A DNA stretch of 64,000 nucleotides, from assembly GCF_003666685.1 (NCBI RefSeq), contig NZ_RCIZ01000013.1, positions 1-64,000 of the forward strand. Direction: 5' to 3'. Within the stretch, counting starts at the first letter, position 1. Every line of letters begins with the position of its first letter. A model generated the notes under the pieces. That model worked only from the letters and a program-made list of their open reading frames with translations, did no database searches and was not told the DNA's origin. Of the stretch, positions 38,832-48,118 are shown one piece after another. A program made the position numbers and the translations under genes. The stretch is from Mesorhizobium sp. YM1C-6-2 (lineage in GTDB: Bacteria > Pseudomonadota > Alphaproteobacteria > Rhizobiales > Rhizobiaceae).

Positions 38832-40088
38832 ATGAACGCCAGCACTCCCCCGCCAGCCTACCTCTCTTTCGATGCCTCGACCCGCCGGCTGCGGCTCGAT
38901 CCGCGCGAGCCTCGCTTCTACCAAAACCCCTACGAGGCCTATGCCTGGCTGCACGGACAGGGCTCGACCTTCTTCTGGGAGGCGTTCGGCCACTGGTGTT
39001 TTGGCGGCTACGAGGACGTGAACCGCCTGCTGCGCGACCGCCGCTTCGGACGGCAGAATCCCGCAGGCATACCCGACAGCCGCGGCGCTGGAGCCGACCG
39101 CTCGCATCTGAAAAGCTTCGACGCCATCGAAGCCAACTCCATGCTCGAGCTCGAGCCGCCCGTCCACACCAGGCTGAGGACGCTGGTCAACCGCGCCTTC
39201 GTCTCCCGGCAGGTCGAGAGGCTGAGGCCGCGCGTCGAGGCGCTGTCAAACGAACTGGTCGACGGTTTTCCGAAAGACGAGGTTTTCGACCTCCTGCCCG
39301 CTTTCGCCGCACCGCTGCCGATCACCATCATCTCGGAGATGCTCGGTGTGCCTGTCGAGATGGGGCCGCAACTGCTCGACTGGTCGCACGAGATGGTCGC
39401 CATGTACACGCATGGCCGCACGCGCGAGACCGAGGAAAGGGCCAACCGCGCCGCCCGCGAATTCTCGGACTTCCTGCGCGGCTACATCGCCGAGCGGAAG
39501 AAGAGCCCGGGCGACGACCTGCTGTCGCTGCTGATATCAGCGCAGGAGGACGGGCAGAAGCTTAGCGAGGACGAACTGGTTTCATCCACCATCCTGCTGC
39601 TCAATGCCGGCCACGAAGCAACTGTCCACCAGGCCGGAAACGCCGTGCGGGCGATCCTGGCCGAAGGCGGCGATCCCGGCCGGTTCTTCGCGACGGCGGA
39701 GACGACGGCTGCGACGGTGGAAGAATGCCTGCGCTTCGACGCGCCGCTCCACATGTTCACGCGCTACGCGTATGAGGACATCGAGATCGCGCCCGGCGTG
39801 ACCGTCAAGCCGGGCGAGCAGATCGGCCTTCTGCTCGGCATGGCGAACCGCGATCCCGCCGCCTTTGTTGAGCCGGATACCTTTCGTCCGGACCGCAGCG
39901 ACCAGAAGAATGTCTCCTTCGGCGCCGGCATCCATTTCTGCATCGGCGCGCCGCTGGCGAGGCTGGAGCTTCAGTCGGCGCTGAAAGTGCTGTTTTCACG
40001 CCTTCCGGAACTGTCGCTGGCGGAAGAGCCGCACTTCCGCGACAGCTGGCATTTTCATGGGCTGGAAAGGCTGATGGTCACATCCTGA
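38832..40088 (+). CDS. Cytochrome P450
   Basis: Predicted 418-aa soluble bacterial P450 monooxygenase. The heme loop FGAGIHFCIG places the thiolate at Cys370, ExxR is EECLR, and the I-helix reads LLLNAGHEATVH, a variant of AGxET. No membrane anchor is present, as usual for bacterial P450s. No ferredoxin or reductase gene is nearby, so redox partners are encoded elsewhere. It overlaps the convergent DUF5996 gene by 11 nt. Substrate is unknown. Confidence 0.93.
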   Translation: MNASTPPPAYLSFDASTRRLRLDPREPRFYQNPYEAYAWLHGQGSTFFWEAFGHWCFGGYEDVNRLLRDRRFGRQNPAGIPDSRGAGADRSHLKSFDAIEANSMLELEPPVHTRLRTLVNRAFVSRQVERLRPRVEALSNELVDGFPKDEVFDLLPAFAAPLPITIISEMLGVPVEMGPQLLDWSHEMVAMYTHGRTRETEERANRAAREFSDFLRGYIAERKKSPGDDLLSLLISAQEDGQKLSEDELVSSTILLLNAGHEATVHQAGNAVRAILAEGGDPGRFFATAETTAATVEECLRFDAPLHMFTRYAYEDIEIAPGVTVKPGEQIGLLLGMANRDPAAFVEPDTFRPDRSDQKNVSFGAGIHFCIGAPLARLELQSALKVLFSRLPELSLAEEPHFRDSWHFHGLERLMVTS

Positions 40089-41034
40089 GTTTGGACGCCA
40101 CGATGGGGCGCGGTCGGAGCGGCGCTCCCGGAACGCATTCCAGCTGCTCACGGTCCCAGCCGCCAAGATCGGCGGCCGCACGGTAGGTCGCATCCAGGAA
40201 AGCCAGGAGCATCGCCTCGGGATCGCTCGAACGACGCACGGCATCATATGGGAGCAGGAACTCGCCCAGGCTCTTTTCGAAATAAGCGGCTTTCGGCGAG
40301 ACCTGCGCTTCGGCAAATCCGTCCGGCGTCGGATAAGCGTAGGAATAGAACGCGGGGAAGTCGACAGCGCCTCCCCCAGGCCAGAAGCCGGCAGAAGAGA
40401 CCTCGTGGCTATAGGCTTCCCGTGTCACCTCGTCCGGCAGGGCCGGAACTCCACCCCTATGCAAAGGCGCCGGACGTCCCGAAAAGCGGGTCACAGCCAG
40501 ATCGAAGCTCCCCCAGAACAGATGCACCGGGGAGACTTTCCCAAGAAACGCCGTGCGAAACTGCTTCAGGACTCGGTCGACCACAACACAGGCCTGGAAG
40601 AAGCGCGCGACCGCATCGGCATCGTAGGGGCGCCCAGCACGGTCCTCCTCGAACCTCACTGGATCAGGTATTTCGTTCGGACAGCCGTCGAAATCGCTCG
40701 TGCCGCCCAATTTCCGCACCATGTCGACGAACCGTGTGTGAAAGTCGGCGACGGACATCGGACCAAGGGCTATCCGCGCTGTCCTCCCGTCGGTCCCCGT
40801 TCCGACGACTGCATGCTCGATAAAATCGAAAACGATCTCGATGCCACCCGGTCCGTCAGGAACGATCGACGTCGTCAAACCGCGCGCATCGATATAGAAA
40901 GCCGCGTGCCAGGAATGATTGATCCAAGGGGTGCGGGCAAGCCGGTATTTTCCGACAATCTGCGCATAAAGGTGCAATGCCGAGCAGGTGTCCCGCCAGG
41001 GCTCGTAGGGAATATCGGGCCACTGAACCTTCAA
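40078..41034 (-). CDS. DUF5996 family protein
   Basis: Predicted 318-aa cytoplasmic protein of the uncharacterised DUF5996 family. Typical strings are WPDIPYEPWRDTCSALHL at the N-terminus, HLFWGSFDLAVTRFSGR in the middle and FWPGGG before the C-terminal third. The richness in aromatic and His residues is usual for the family, whose role is not known. It lies 16 nt after the cupin gene on the same strand, suggesting an operon. Confidence 0.85.
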   Translation of the reverse strand: MKVQWPDIPYEPWRDTCSALHLYAQIVGKYRLARTPWINHSWHAAFYIDARGLTTSIVPDGPGGIEIVFDFIEHAVVGTGTDGRTARIALGPMSVADFHTRFVDMVRKLGGTSDFDGCPNEIPDPVRFEEDRAGRPYDADAVARFFQACVVVDRVLKQFRTAFLGKVSPVHLFWGSFDLAVTRFSGRPAPLHRGGVPALPDEVTREAYSHEVSSAGFWPGGGAVDFPAFYSYAYPTPDGFAEAQVSPKAAYFEKSLGEFLLPYDAVRRSSDPEAMLLAFLDATYRAAADLGGWDREQLECVPGAPLRPRPIVASKLRM

Positions 41035-41050
41035 GCGATCACCTCCCAGC

Positions 41051-41395
41051 TTACACCCTTATCACATATTCCTTGCGGGTCGTCTCGAGCACTTCCCAGG
41101 TGCCCTTGAAGCCGGGTTTCAGGACAAAGCTGTCGCCGGTGCCGACAGTGCGCGTCTCGCCGCCGTCCTCCGAAATGACGGAAACGCCGGCGAGGATGTG
41201 GCAGAATTCCCACTCGTCATATTCGATGCGCCATTTCCCGGGAGTCGCCTCCCATATGCCGGCGTAAAGCCCGCCCTCCTCCTCGTCGAGGTTCCAGGTC
41301 CGGAACTTCGGCTCGCCGGAGATCAGGCGGTCGTCGGCGGGAGCGCCATGCTCGGGCTCCGCGAGTTCGGCGTCGATGTCGACGAAATTCCCCAT
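41051..41395 (-). CDS. Cupin domain-containing protein (DUF861 type)
   Basis: Predicted 114-aa small cupin. The barrel motifs are visible around EYDEWEFCHILAGVSVISEDGG and TGDSFVLKPGFKGTWEV, as in the (S)-ureidoglycine aminohydrolase/EutQ-like cupin_3 group. The ATG at 41395 has a near-perfect GGAGGGA upstream. A strong hairpin sits in the 64 nt between it and the upstream metY gene, so transcription by read-through would be reduced. The function is unknown. Confidence 0.87.
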   Translation of the reverse strand: MGNFVDIDAELAEPEHGAPADDRLISGEPKFRTWNLDEEEGGLYAGIWEATPGKWRIEYDEWEFCHILAGVSVISEDGGETRTVGTGDSFVLKPGFKGTWEVLETTRKEYVIRV

Positions 41396-41407
41396 TGTCC
41401 CTCCGAA

Positions 41408-41446
41408 CGAAAATGAGCCCCGGCAGCGGGCGCTGCCGGGGCTCAT
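41408..41446 (-). terminator. Terminator or attenuator between metY and the cupin gene
   Basis: A perfect 15-bp stem (41413-41427 with 41432-41446) closes on GGGC. On the minus strand it is followed by TTTCGTT. It starts 14 nt after the metY stop and ends 18 nt before the cupin start. Confidence 0.75.
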
Positions 41447-41459
41447 CTTGCATGGCTGG

Positions 41460-42743
41460 TCAGACCTTGGCCAGCGACTGTTCGATATCGGCGATGATGT
41501 CCTTCACATCCTCGATGCCGACCGACAGGCGCACCGTGTCGGGCGCCGCGCCGGCCGCAGTCTTCTGCTCGTCGGAGAGCTGGCGGTGCGTGGTCGAGGC
41601 CGGATGGATGACCAGCGACTTGGTGTCGCCCATGTTCGCCAGATGCGAGAAGAGCTCCAGCCCGGCGACGAACTTGATGCCGGCGTCGTAGCCGCCCTTG
41701 AGGCCGAAGGTGAAGACGGCGCCCGCGCCCTTGGGCGAGTACTTCTTCTGCAACGCGCTGTTCTTGTCCGAAGGCAGGCCCGGATAGGAGACCCAGGCGA
41801 CCTTGGGATGCGCCGCGAGCCATTCGGCGACGGTGGCGGCATTGTCGCAATGGCGCTGCATCCTGAGCGGCAGCGTCTCCAGCCCGGTGAGGATCAGGAA
41901 GGCGTTGAAGGGCGAGATGGCAGGGCCGAAGTCGCGCAGGCCGAGCACGCGCGCGGCGATCGCGAAGGCGAAGTTGCCGAAGGTCTCGTGCAGCACGATG
42001 CCGCCATATTCGGGCCGCGGCTGCGACAGCATCGGATACTTGCCCGACTTCGACCAGTCGAAGGTGCCGCCGTCGACGATCATGCCGCCGATCGAGTTGC
42101 CGTGGCCGCCGATGAACTTGGTCAGCGAATGCACGACGATGTCCGCGCCATGCTCGATCGGGCGCACGAGGTAAGGCGTCGCCAGCGTGTTGTCGATGAC
42201 CAGCGGGATGCCGTGCTTGTGCGCGAGGTCGGCGAGCGGCTTCAGGTCGATGAACTCGCCGTTCGGATTGGCGAGGCTCTCGGCGAAGATGAACTTGGTC
42301 TTGTCGTCGATCTGCTTCTCGAAGGTCGAGATGTCGTTCGGATCGCCCCAGCGGACCTCCCAGCCGAAGCTCTTGAAGGCGTGACCGAACTGGTTGATCG
42401 AGCCGCCGTAGAGGCGGCGGGCGGCGAGGAAGTTCTCGCCCGAGGTCATAAGCGTGTGGGCGACCAGCATCTGCGCGGCGTGGCCGGAGGCGACGGCGAG
42501 CCCGGCGGTGCCGCCTTCGAGCGCCGCGACGCGCTCCTCGAGCACCGCCTGCGTCGGGTTCATGATGCGGGTGTAGATGTTGCCGAAGGCCTTCAGCCCG
42601 AACAGCGAGGCGGCATGGTCGGCGTCATCGAACACGTAGGACGTGGTCTGGTAGATCGGCGTGGCGCGGGCGCCGGTCGCCGGATCAGGCTTGGCGCCGG
42701 CATGGATTGCGAGCGTATTGAAGCCCGGTGTTTGCTGGGACAT
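41460..42743 (-). CDS. metY: O-acetylhomoserine aminocarboxypropyltransferase/cysteine synthase
   Basis: Predicted 427-aa PLP enzyme of the Cys/Met metabolism family that makes homocysteine from O-acetylhomoserine and sulfide. The PLP lysine lies in [11 protein letters not shown], with YxR-type YTRIMNPT near the N-terminus and [18 protein letters not shown] at the end. Length fits MetY (about 425-430 aa). GAGAGGAAAAA precedes the ATG at 42743. I looked for a SAM-II-type riboswitch in the 150 nt upstream and did not see one. Confidence 0.93.
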   Translation of the reverse strand: MSQQTPGFNTLAIHAGAKPDPATGARATPIYQTTSYVFDDADHAASLFGLKAFGNIYTRIMNPTQAVLEERVAALEGGTAGLAVASGHAAQMLVAHTLMTSGENFLAARRLYGGSINQFGHAFKSFGWEVRWGDPNDISTFEKQIDDKTKFIFAESLANPNGEFIDLKPLADLAHKHGIPLVIDNTLATPYLVRPIEHGADIVVHSLTKFIGGHGNSIGGMIVDGGTFDWSKSGKYPMLSQPRPEYGGIVLHETFGNFAFAIAARVLGLRDFGPAISPFNAFLILTGLETLPLRMQRHCDNAATVAEWLAAHPKVAWVSYPGLPSDKNSALQKKYSPKGAGAVFTFGLKGGYDAGIKFVAGLELFSHLANMGDTKSLVIHPASTTHRQLSDEQKTAAGAAPDTVRLSVGIEDVKDIIADIEQSLAKV

Positions 42744-42885
42744 TTTTTCCTCTCCAGGATGTTTTTGTGAAATCTGCTGCCAAGATTGCGGGACACTAAG
42801 GCCAATTGCAAAGAAGAAAATGTCGCCCAGGGCCGCGGACTGAAACGGTAAGGATACAAACTCCCGCTTTTCTGGAACGGTCGTG

Positions 42886-43407
42886 CTATTTCTGCCGGAT
42901 GCCGAAACTCTGGAAGCCGGACCGCATGATCGGCTTCTTCGACGACAGCACGCCGGAATTGACGCCGTTCCAGGCGATCTCGCCCGACAGCCGTCCATAC
43001 TCGATCTTCGGGCAGCGGTTCATGACCACCTTGATGCCGGCGGCTTCCGCCCGTGCGGCCGCCTCGTCGTGGCGCACGGTGAGCTGCATCCAGACCACCT
43101 TGGGAAGCGGATCGAGCTGCAGGACCTCGTCGACAATAGCGGGGACCGCCGCCGAGGCGCGGAAGATGTCGACCATGTCGAGCGCGACCGGAATGTCGGC
43201 AAGCCGCGCGTAGAACTTCGTGCCCAATATATCCTTGCCGGCCTGCCCCGGATTGACCGGATAGACGTCGAAACCCTTGTTCAGCATATATTGCAGCACG
43301 AAGAAGCTCGGCCGCACGTCGTTGGCCGAGGCGCCGACGATGGCGATGGTCTTCACCGCATTGAGGATGCCGGAAATATATGCGTCGTCGTAGGAATCGT
43401 GATTCAT
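42886..43407 (-). CDS. CoA-binding domain protein (YccU-like)
   Basis: Predicted 173-aa Rossmann-fold protein of the CoA-binding family. AIVGASANDVRPS is the nucleotide loop, and YPVNPG with VDIFRASAAVPAIVDE and NRCPKIEY follow the family pattern. The biochemical role of these stand-alone proteins is unknown. In several rhizobia it sits next to O-acetylhomoserine sulfhydrylase genes, as here (143 nt upstream of metY). Confidence 0.9.
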   Translation of the reverse strand: MNHDSYDDAYISGILNAVKTIAIVGASANDVRPSFFVLQYMLNKGFDVYPVNPGQAGKDILGTKFYARLADIPVALDMVDIFRASAAVPAIVDEVLQLDPLPKVVWMQLTVRHDEAAARAEAAGIKVVMNRCPKIEYGRLSGEIAWNGVNSGVLSSKKPIMRSGFQSFGIRQK

Positions 43408-43444
43408 GCGTGTCTTACAGAGGCGTACGTGAAAGATACCGAAA

Positions 43445-43945
43445 TTGGTTGAACTGCTCGTAACATATATGGAGGCGTTGTCGCCTCCCCCGTATGCGCC
43501 ACTCCCAAAACCGATCGAAGATGCCGAAGTCCGCAGGGCCTTCCCGGATCGCGCCAGCTATCTGGACCTCTATGCAGCGATAGGCAAGCCGCTGCAATGG
43601 GATCAGCGACTGCGCATGCCGCCGGCCGATCTCGAGACGCTGCTCGCGCTGCCTTCTTCTTTCGTGTTCGTGCTGATGCTGCAGGGAAAATCGGTCGGCA
43701 TGTGCGAATTCAACGGCGTCGGCAACGCCGACGTCGAGCTCATGCATTTCGGGCTTGTGCCGGAAGCCCAGGGCCGACGGCTCGGACCGTTTCTGCTTGA
43801 CTGGTCGCTGCGCCGGATCTGGGCGGAGGGCGCGAAGCGCATCTGGCTGCACACGGACACCAACGACCACGCCAGGGCGCAGTCCGTCTATGGGCGAGCC
43901 GGGTTCGCTGTATTCGACCGAAGGCTCGAAACGTTTCCGGACTAG
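43445..43945 (+). CDS. GNAT family N-acetyltransferase
   Basis: Predicted 166-aa acetyltransferase. The acetyl-CoA region is FGLVPEAQGRRLGPFLLDWSL and the C-terminus has the usual ARAQSVYGRAGFAVFDR. The TTG at 43445 is chosen because the early residues VELLVTYMEA look conserved; an ATG at 43469 would remove eight residues. Divergent from the CoA-binding gene with a 37-nt gap, and overlapping the convergent VOC gene by 4 nt. Acceptor unknown. Confidence 0.82.
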   Translation: MVELLVTYMEALSPPPYAPLPKPIEDAEVRRAFPDRASYLDLYAAIGKPLQWDQRLRMPPADLETLLALPSSFVFVLMLQGKSVGMCEFNGVGNADVELMHFGLVPEAQGRRLGPFLLDWSLRRIWAEGAKRIWLHTDTNDHARAQSVYGRAGFAVFDRRLETFPD

Positions 43946-44376
43946 GGGCCTGTATCGGGCGGCAGCGCGATGTTGCCGTCCGCGTCGATCGGGAAGGCAG
44001 GATTGTGCGCGACCTCCCAGACGTGCCCGTCGGCATCGGCGAAATAACCGTACCAGCCGCCCCAGAAGGCGCGGCCCGCCGGCTTGACGATCCGCCCGCC
44101 CGCCTTCTCGGCGGCGGCCAGCACTTCGTCCACCTCGGCTTCGGACCGGGTGTTGTAGGCGAGATAGACGGCGGACGGCGCCCCGGCGAAGGCGATGCCG
44201 GAATCGGCCTCGGCGTCCTTGCGCGGAAAGAGCCCGAGAATGACGCCCCCCATCTGGAAGAAGGCCACGCCCTCGGTGATGCCGGCGTGCCGCTTCAGGC
44301 CCATCGCCTCGTAGAAGCGCACGGCGCGGTGGAGATCGTCGGTGGCGATGGTGACGATGGAAATGCGCGGTTCCAT
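43942..44376 (-). CDS. VOC (glyoxalase/bleomycin-resistance) family protein
   Basis: Predicted 144-aa protein with two beta-alpha-beta-beta-beta modules of the vicinal oxygen chelate fold (SIVTIATDDLHRAVRFYE; WGGWYGYFADADGHVWEVAHNP). The last Glu in VWEV is a typical metal ligand. The activity cannot be assigned. It lies 7 nt after the enoyl-CoA hydratase gene on the same strand, so the two are probably co-transcribed. Confidence 0.87.
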   Translation of the reverse strand: MEPRISIVTIATDDLHRAVRFYEAMGLKRHAGITEGVAFFQMGGVILGLFPRKDAEADSGIAFAGAPSAVYLAYNTRSEAEVDEVLAAAEKAGGRIVKPAGRAFWGGWYGYFADADGHVWEVAHNPAFPIDADGNIALPPDTGP

Positions 44377-44383
44377 CGACCGC

Positions 44384-45214
44384 CTACTCCGCCTTCCACT
44401 CCGGCTTGCGCTTCTCGATGAAGGCGCAGATCCCCTCCTTCGCCTCGCCGCCGAGCAGGTTCTCGACCATGACGCGCGAGGCGTAGTCGTAGGCGTCGGC
44501 CAGCCCCATCTCGGCCTGGCGGTAGAAGGCTTCCTTGCCCAGCTTCACCGTTAGCGGCGGCTTGGAAATGATGGTCTCGGCGTATTTCGACACGATCTGG
44601 CTCAGATATTCGCGCGGCACGACGCGGTTCACCAGGCCGAAATCCTTGGCGGTCGCCGCGTCGACCATCTCGCCGGTAAGCAGCATCTCCATGGCGTGCT
44701 TCGGCTTCAGTCCACGCACCAGCGCGACGCCCGGCGTGGTACAGAACAGCCCGACATTGATGCCGTTGACGCCAAAACTCGAATGGTCGGAGGCGATGGC
44801 GAGGTCGCAGGAGGCGACGAGCTGGCAGCCGGCGGCGGTGGCGATGCCGTCGATCTCGGCGATGACGGGCTTCGGATGGCTGACGATGGATTGCATCAGC
44901 TTCGAGCAGACGGCGAAGGTCTCCTCGAAGAAGGCCTTTCCGCCATCCGGATCGGTGCGATGCGCCGTCATCTGCTTGAGGTCGTGGCCGGCGCAGAACA
45001 GCTTGCCGGCCGCCGCGATCACCACCACGCGCACCGCATCGTCGTCACGCGCGCGGTCGAGTTCCGCCTGCATATCGCGCATGACCTCGATCGACAGCAG
45101 GTTGGCCGGCGGGTTGTTGAGCGTGATACGCAGAATGCCGCGATCGGGTGACGCCCCAGGCTCGCCGGCCTCGCGCTCCCCGGTCTCGCGCCTCAACGAA
45201 ACGACATCGGCCAT
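44384..45214 (-). CDS. Enoyl-CoA hydratase/isomerase family protein
   Basis: Predicted 276-aa crotonase-fold enzyme. The first oxyanion-hole segment is FCAGHDLKQM and the second is EIDGIATAAGCQLVASCDLAIA. Where true hydratases carry two catalytic Glu, the sequence has TAAGCQ and NVGLFCTTPG, so at least the first Glu is missing and another acyl-CoA reaction or reduced hydratase activity is possible. It heads a two-gene unit with the VOC gene and is divergent from the thioesterase gene, which also acts on acyl-CoA. Confidence 0.88.
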   Translation of the reverse strand: MADVVSLRRETGEREAGEPGASPDRGILRITLNNPPANLLSIEVMRDMQAELDRARDDDAVRVVVIAAAGKLFCAGHDLKQMTAHRTDPDGGKAFFEETFAVCSKLMQSIVSHPKPVIAEIDGIATAAGCQLVASCDLAIASDHSSFGVNGINVGLFCTTPGVALVRGLKPKHAMEMLLTGEMVDAATAKDFGLVNRVVPREYLSQIVSKYAETIISKPPLTVKLGKEAFYRQAEMGLADAYDYASRVMVENLLGGEAKEGICAFIEKRKPEWKAE

Positions 45215-45372
45215 TTTCCGTCTCCCATGCTGGTCCTGCGGCGATCCGGCGCCGCATCCGAAGCTAGCATATAAACTAGCGCGGGGGCGATTGAAGAACA
45301 GCTTCTGCCTGTGCTTTGTCGTCGGGCCAGGAAAACAGCCGTGCCGCGGGACCGCCCGCCGGAGGAGGAACG

Positions 45373-45816
45373 ATGCCCGAGCAGGCCAATCTCACGCCGG
45401 TCATGAACGCCGGCGAAATCAACGACCTGCTGGCCAGGGTCTTCCCCCAGCTCAACGGGCAGCATCGCTTCTACGAAGCGATCGACATCTTCCCCGGCGG
45501 CTGCACGGTCAGGCTGAATGCGGACGAGAGCCATCTGCGTCCGGGCGGCACGGTTTCTGGGCCGGCGCTCTTTGCGCTCGCCGACGTCGGCGGCTATGTC
45601 TGCGTGCTCAGCCATGCCGGGCCGAACGCGCTCTCGGTGACGACCAACCTAAACATCAACTTCGTGCGCAAGGCCGAGGCCGGCCCGATCGACGGCCATT
45701 GCCGCATCCTCAAGCTCGGCAGGAACCTGATGGTGTTCGACGTCGACATGGTCGCCGGCCCCGATCGCCAGACGGTCGCCCATGCAACCGGCACCTATTC
45801 CATCCCGCCGAAGTAA
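45373..45816 (+). CDS. PaaI-type hotdog thioesterase
   Basis: Predicted 147-aa acyl-CoA thioesterase of the PaaI group. The hotdog motif GGTVSGPALFALADVGGYVCVL and the following SVTTNLNINFVRKA are typical. Start at 45373 follows GGAGGAGG. Divergence from the enoyl-CoA hydratase gene hints at a shared role in acyl-CoA turnover. The substrate chain is not predictable. Confidence 0.88.
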   Translation: MPEQANLTPVMNAGEINDLLARVFPQLNGQHRFYEAIDIFPGGCTVRLNADESHLRPGGTVSGPALFALADVGGYVCVLSHAGPNALSVTTNLNINFVRKAEAGPIDGHCRILKLGRNLMVFDVDMVAGPDRQTVAHATGTYSIPPK

Positions 45817-45962
45817 GCTCGAAGATCAGACCGGTTCGCCCAAGGTCACTCGTCGCCGGGCAACGGATCGACTACTTTGCCGAGTGTTGCAACCGAGTAA
45901 CAACCTCGCCGTCAGTTGCGTGCTATGGCTCGCGGGAGAGGATTTGATCACGAGAGGCCAAG

Positions 45963-46652
45963 ATGAAGCCGACTTTCCTTGCCGGAGCGATGCTGCTTGG
46001 ACTGGCTTCCAGCGCATTCGGCGCGGATGCCATCATAGATGAAGTCGTTGTCGTCGACACAGCCTACAACTGGTCCGGGGTCTATGTCGGCGCCCAGGTC
46101 GGCTATGCCTGGGGCGACAGCGACGTGGATTTTTCGGATATCCCCGTCACCTCGAATCCGGAACCCAACGGCATCCTGGGCGGCGCCTACCTGGGCTACA
46201 ATGCCCAACTGAGCAACGGAATTGTCGTGGGCGTGGAGGGCGATTTCGCATTCACCGACCTGCATGACAGCGATGGCCTCACCGCTCCCGCCCCGCTCCC
46301 AGGCCAAAGCTTCGAGGTGGATGTGAACTGGACCGCGGCCGTGCGTGCCCGGCTCGGTTATGCGGTCGGCCGCTTTCTGCCCTACCTTGCAGGTGGCGTC
46401 GCCTTCGCCGACGTGGACCATGAAGGCTTCTCGGCCCCCAATGCCAGCGCAGGCACGGGCAGCGATACGTTCGTCGGCTGGACGATCGGAGCCGGTGCTG
46501 AATACGCGTTCACCGACAATCTGATCGTGCGGGCCGAATATCGCTACACCGATTTCGGCAGTGAGGACTACGCCGCAACGCTTAATTTTCCCGCGCACAG
46601 CGTCGACCTGAAGACCAACGACATTCGCCTCGGCGTTTCCTACAAGTTCTGA
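45963..46652 (+). CDS. Outer-membrane beta-barrel protein, Omp25/Omp31 type
   Basis: Predicted 229-aa outer-membrane protein. Residues 1-20 are a signal peptide ending SAFGA. The mature part begins NWSGVYVGAQVGYAWGDS, holds further paired strands (GYNAQLSNGIVVGVEGDFA) and ends in NDIRLGVSYKF with the C-terminal Phe expected for barrel insertion. This pattern fits the eight-stranded Omp25/31 proteins of Brucella and rhizobia. GAGAGG lies before the ATG. It is monocistronic. Confidence 0.9.
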   Translation: MKPTFLAGAMLLGLASSAFGADAIIDEVVVVDTAYNWSGVYVGAQVGYAWGDSDVDFSDIPVTSNPEPNGILGGAYLGYNAQLSNGIVVGVEGDFAFTDLHDSDGLTAPAPLPGQSFEVDVNWTAAVRARLGYAVGRFLPYLAGGVAFADVDHEGFSAPNASAGTGSDTFVGWTIGAGAEYAFTDNLIVRAEYRYTDFGSEDYAATLNFPAHSVDLKTNDIRLGVSYKF

Positions 46653-46662
46653 TCGAGGTCTG

Positions 46663-46715
46663 CTCTCGGGCACATACGAACCCGGCTGCGAGCGGGTTCG
46701 CCGCATGCCCGGCTC
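46663..46715 (+). terminator. Hairpin after the outer-membrane protein gene
   Basis: CGAACCCG (46677-46684) pairs with CGGGTTCG (46693-46700), with outer GGGCA and TGCCC arms able to extend the stem. No U-tract follows closely, so termination is only likely, or the stem protects the mRNA end. Confidence 0.4.
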
Positions 46716-46790
46716 GAGAAAATAATGAGGTAAAATAATACCTCTTCGTCAAGCCATTGAAAAGCCTAGGTTTCTCCGGAAGGCACCGGC

Positions 46791-46820
46791 TTGACGCTCG
46801 CGGCCTCGCCCGCATATAAG
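46791..46820 (+). promoter_or_regulatory. Sigma-70-type promoter of rplM-rpsI
   Basis: TTGACG at 46791-46796 and TATAAG at 46815-46820 are separated by 18 nt, a good housekeeping promoter. It lies about 120 nt before the rplM start. Assignment is by consensus only. Confidence 0.6.
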
Positions 46821-46941
46821 CCTCTCCGAAACAGCGGCCTTGCGGGCCGCCGTTTTGTTATTGGCAGCCTACCCGCCAATCCAAGCAACAAAAAACGCCT
46901 TCCCGCCTCCCGGCGGAAGGTCCGAAACAGAAAGCAGAACC

Positions 46942-47406
46942 ATGGCAACCTTTTCGCAGAAGCCTGCGGACGTGGTGAAGAAGTGGGTGCTGATCGACGC
47001 CGAGGGTCTCGTCGTCGGCCGGCTCGCCACCATCGTCGCCAACCGTCTCCGCGGCAAGCACAAGCCGACCTTCACCCCGCATGTCGACGACGGCGACAAC
47101 GTCATCGTCATCAATGCCGACAAGGTCGCCTTCACCGGCAAGAAGTACACCGACAAGGTCTATTACTGGCACACTGGCCACCCCGGCGGCATCAAGGAGC
47201 GCACTGCGCGCCAGCTGCTCGAGGGCCGTTTCCCCGAGCGTGTCGTCGAGAAGGCGGTCGAGCGCATGATCCCGCGCGGTCCCCTCGGACGCCGCCAGAT
47301 GAAGAACCTGCGCGTCTACGCCGGCACCGAACATCTGCATGTCGCCCAGCAGCCCGAAACGCTCGACGTTGCGGCGATGAACTCCAAGAACAAGAGGGCC
47401 AAGTAA
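46942..47406 (+). CDS. rplM: 50S ribosomal protein L13
   Basis: Predicted 154-aa ribosomal protein. [34 protein letters not shown] and the C-terminal [18 protein letters not shown] match L13. The upstream in-frame ATG at 46840 lies between promoter and gene and adds unconserved residues. It is followed after 1 nt by rpsI, the universal pair. Confidence 0.97.
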   Translation: MATFSQKPADVVKKWVLIDAEGLVVGRLATIVANRLRGKHKPTFTPHVDDGDNVIVINADKVAFTGKKYTDKVYYWHTGHPGGIKERTARQLLEGRFPERVVEKAVERMIPRGPLGRRQMKNLRVYAGTEHLHVAQQPETLDVAAMNSKNKRAK

Positions 47407-47407
47407 T

Positions 47408-47884
47408 ATGGCTGACCTGACCTCCCTCGCCGACCTGGGCACCGCTACTGCGGCGGCCGAGCCGGCCGCGCCGGTCCACGTCCAGAAGCTGGACAAGCAG
47501 GGCCGCGCCTACGCCACCGGCAAGCGCAAGAACGCCATCGCCCGCGTCTGGGTGAAGCCCGGCTCCGGCAAGATCGTCGTCAACGACAAGGAATTCGCGG
47601 CCTATTTCGCGCGTCCGGTCCTCCAGATGATCCTGCAGCAGCCGATCGTGGCGACCAACCGCAACGGCCAGTTCGACATCATCGCCACCGTCGTCGGCGG
47701 CGGCCTGTCGGGCCAGGCGGGCGCCGTGCGTCACGGCATTTCCAAGGCGCTGACCTACTACGAGCCCGGCCTGCGCGCCGTGCTCAAGAAGGGCGGCTTC
47801 CTCACCCGCGACAGCCGCGTGGTCGAGCGTAAGAAGTACGGCAAGGCGAAGGCCCGCCGCAGCTTCCAGTTCTCGAAGCGCTAA
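47408..47884 (+). CDS. rpsI: 30S ribosomal protein S9
   Basis: Predicted 158-aa ribosomal protein. An N-terminal Ala-rich extension of about 25 residues, common in alphaproteobacteria, precedes [37 protein letters not shown] and the end [10 protein letters not shown] are typical; the terminal SKR contacts P-site tRNA. The stop is followed by a strong terminator. Confidence 0.97.
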   Translation: MADLTSLADLGTATAAAEPAAPVHVQKLDKQGRAYATGKRKNAIARVWVKPGSGKIVVNDKEFAAYFARPVLQMILQQPIVATNRNGQFDIIATVVGGGLSGQAGAVRHGISKALTYYEPGLRAVLKKGGFLTRDSRVVERKKYGKAKARRSFQFSKR

Positions 47885-47910
47885 GCGAACACTCCGAGCG
47901 ATCGGAACGA

Positions 47911-47938
47911 AAGGCCGCCTCCGGGCGGCCTTTTTTGT
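47911..47938 (+). terminator. Terminator of rplM-rpsI
   Basis: AAGGCCGCC (47911-47919) pairs with GGCGGCCTT (47924-47932) and runs into TTTTTTG. It lies 26 nt after the rpsI stop. Confidence 0.9.
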
Positions 47939-48118
47939 TTGCGTCAAGGTGTGGACGGCACGGTTGCCTTGCCGGGGCGGCTTGCCAGCAGAACGACAAG
48001 GCAAGAGAGGCAAGCCCGACTTCGATCAGGAACGTCCTGTGCAGGACGAAGCTGACGATCCAGTGCTGAAATCAACGAGTGGAATGCGGTTGAATTGCGA
48101 TGCCGTCTCGGCTCGTGG

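Noticed and set aside
42744-42885. Possible SAM riboswitch before metY
   Set aside because: The conserved core and pseudoknot partner of SAM-II or other SAM motifs could not be found by eye.
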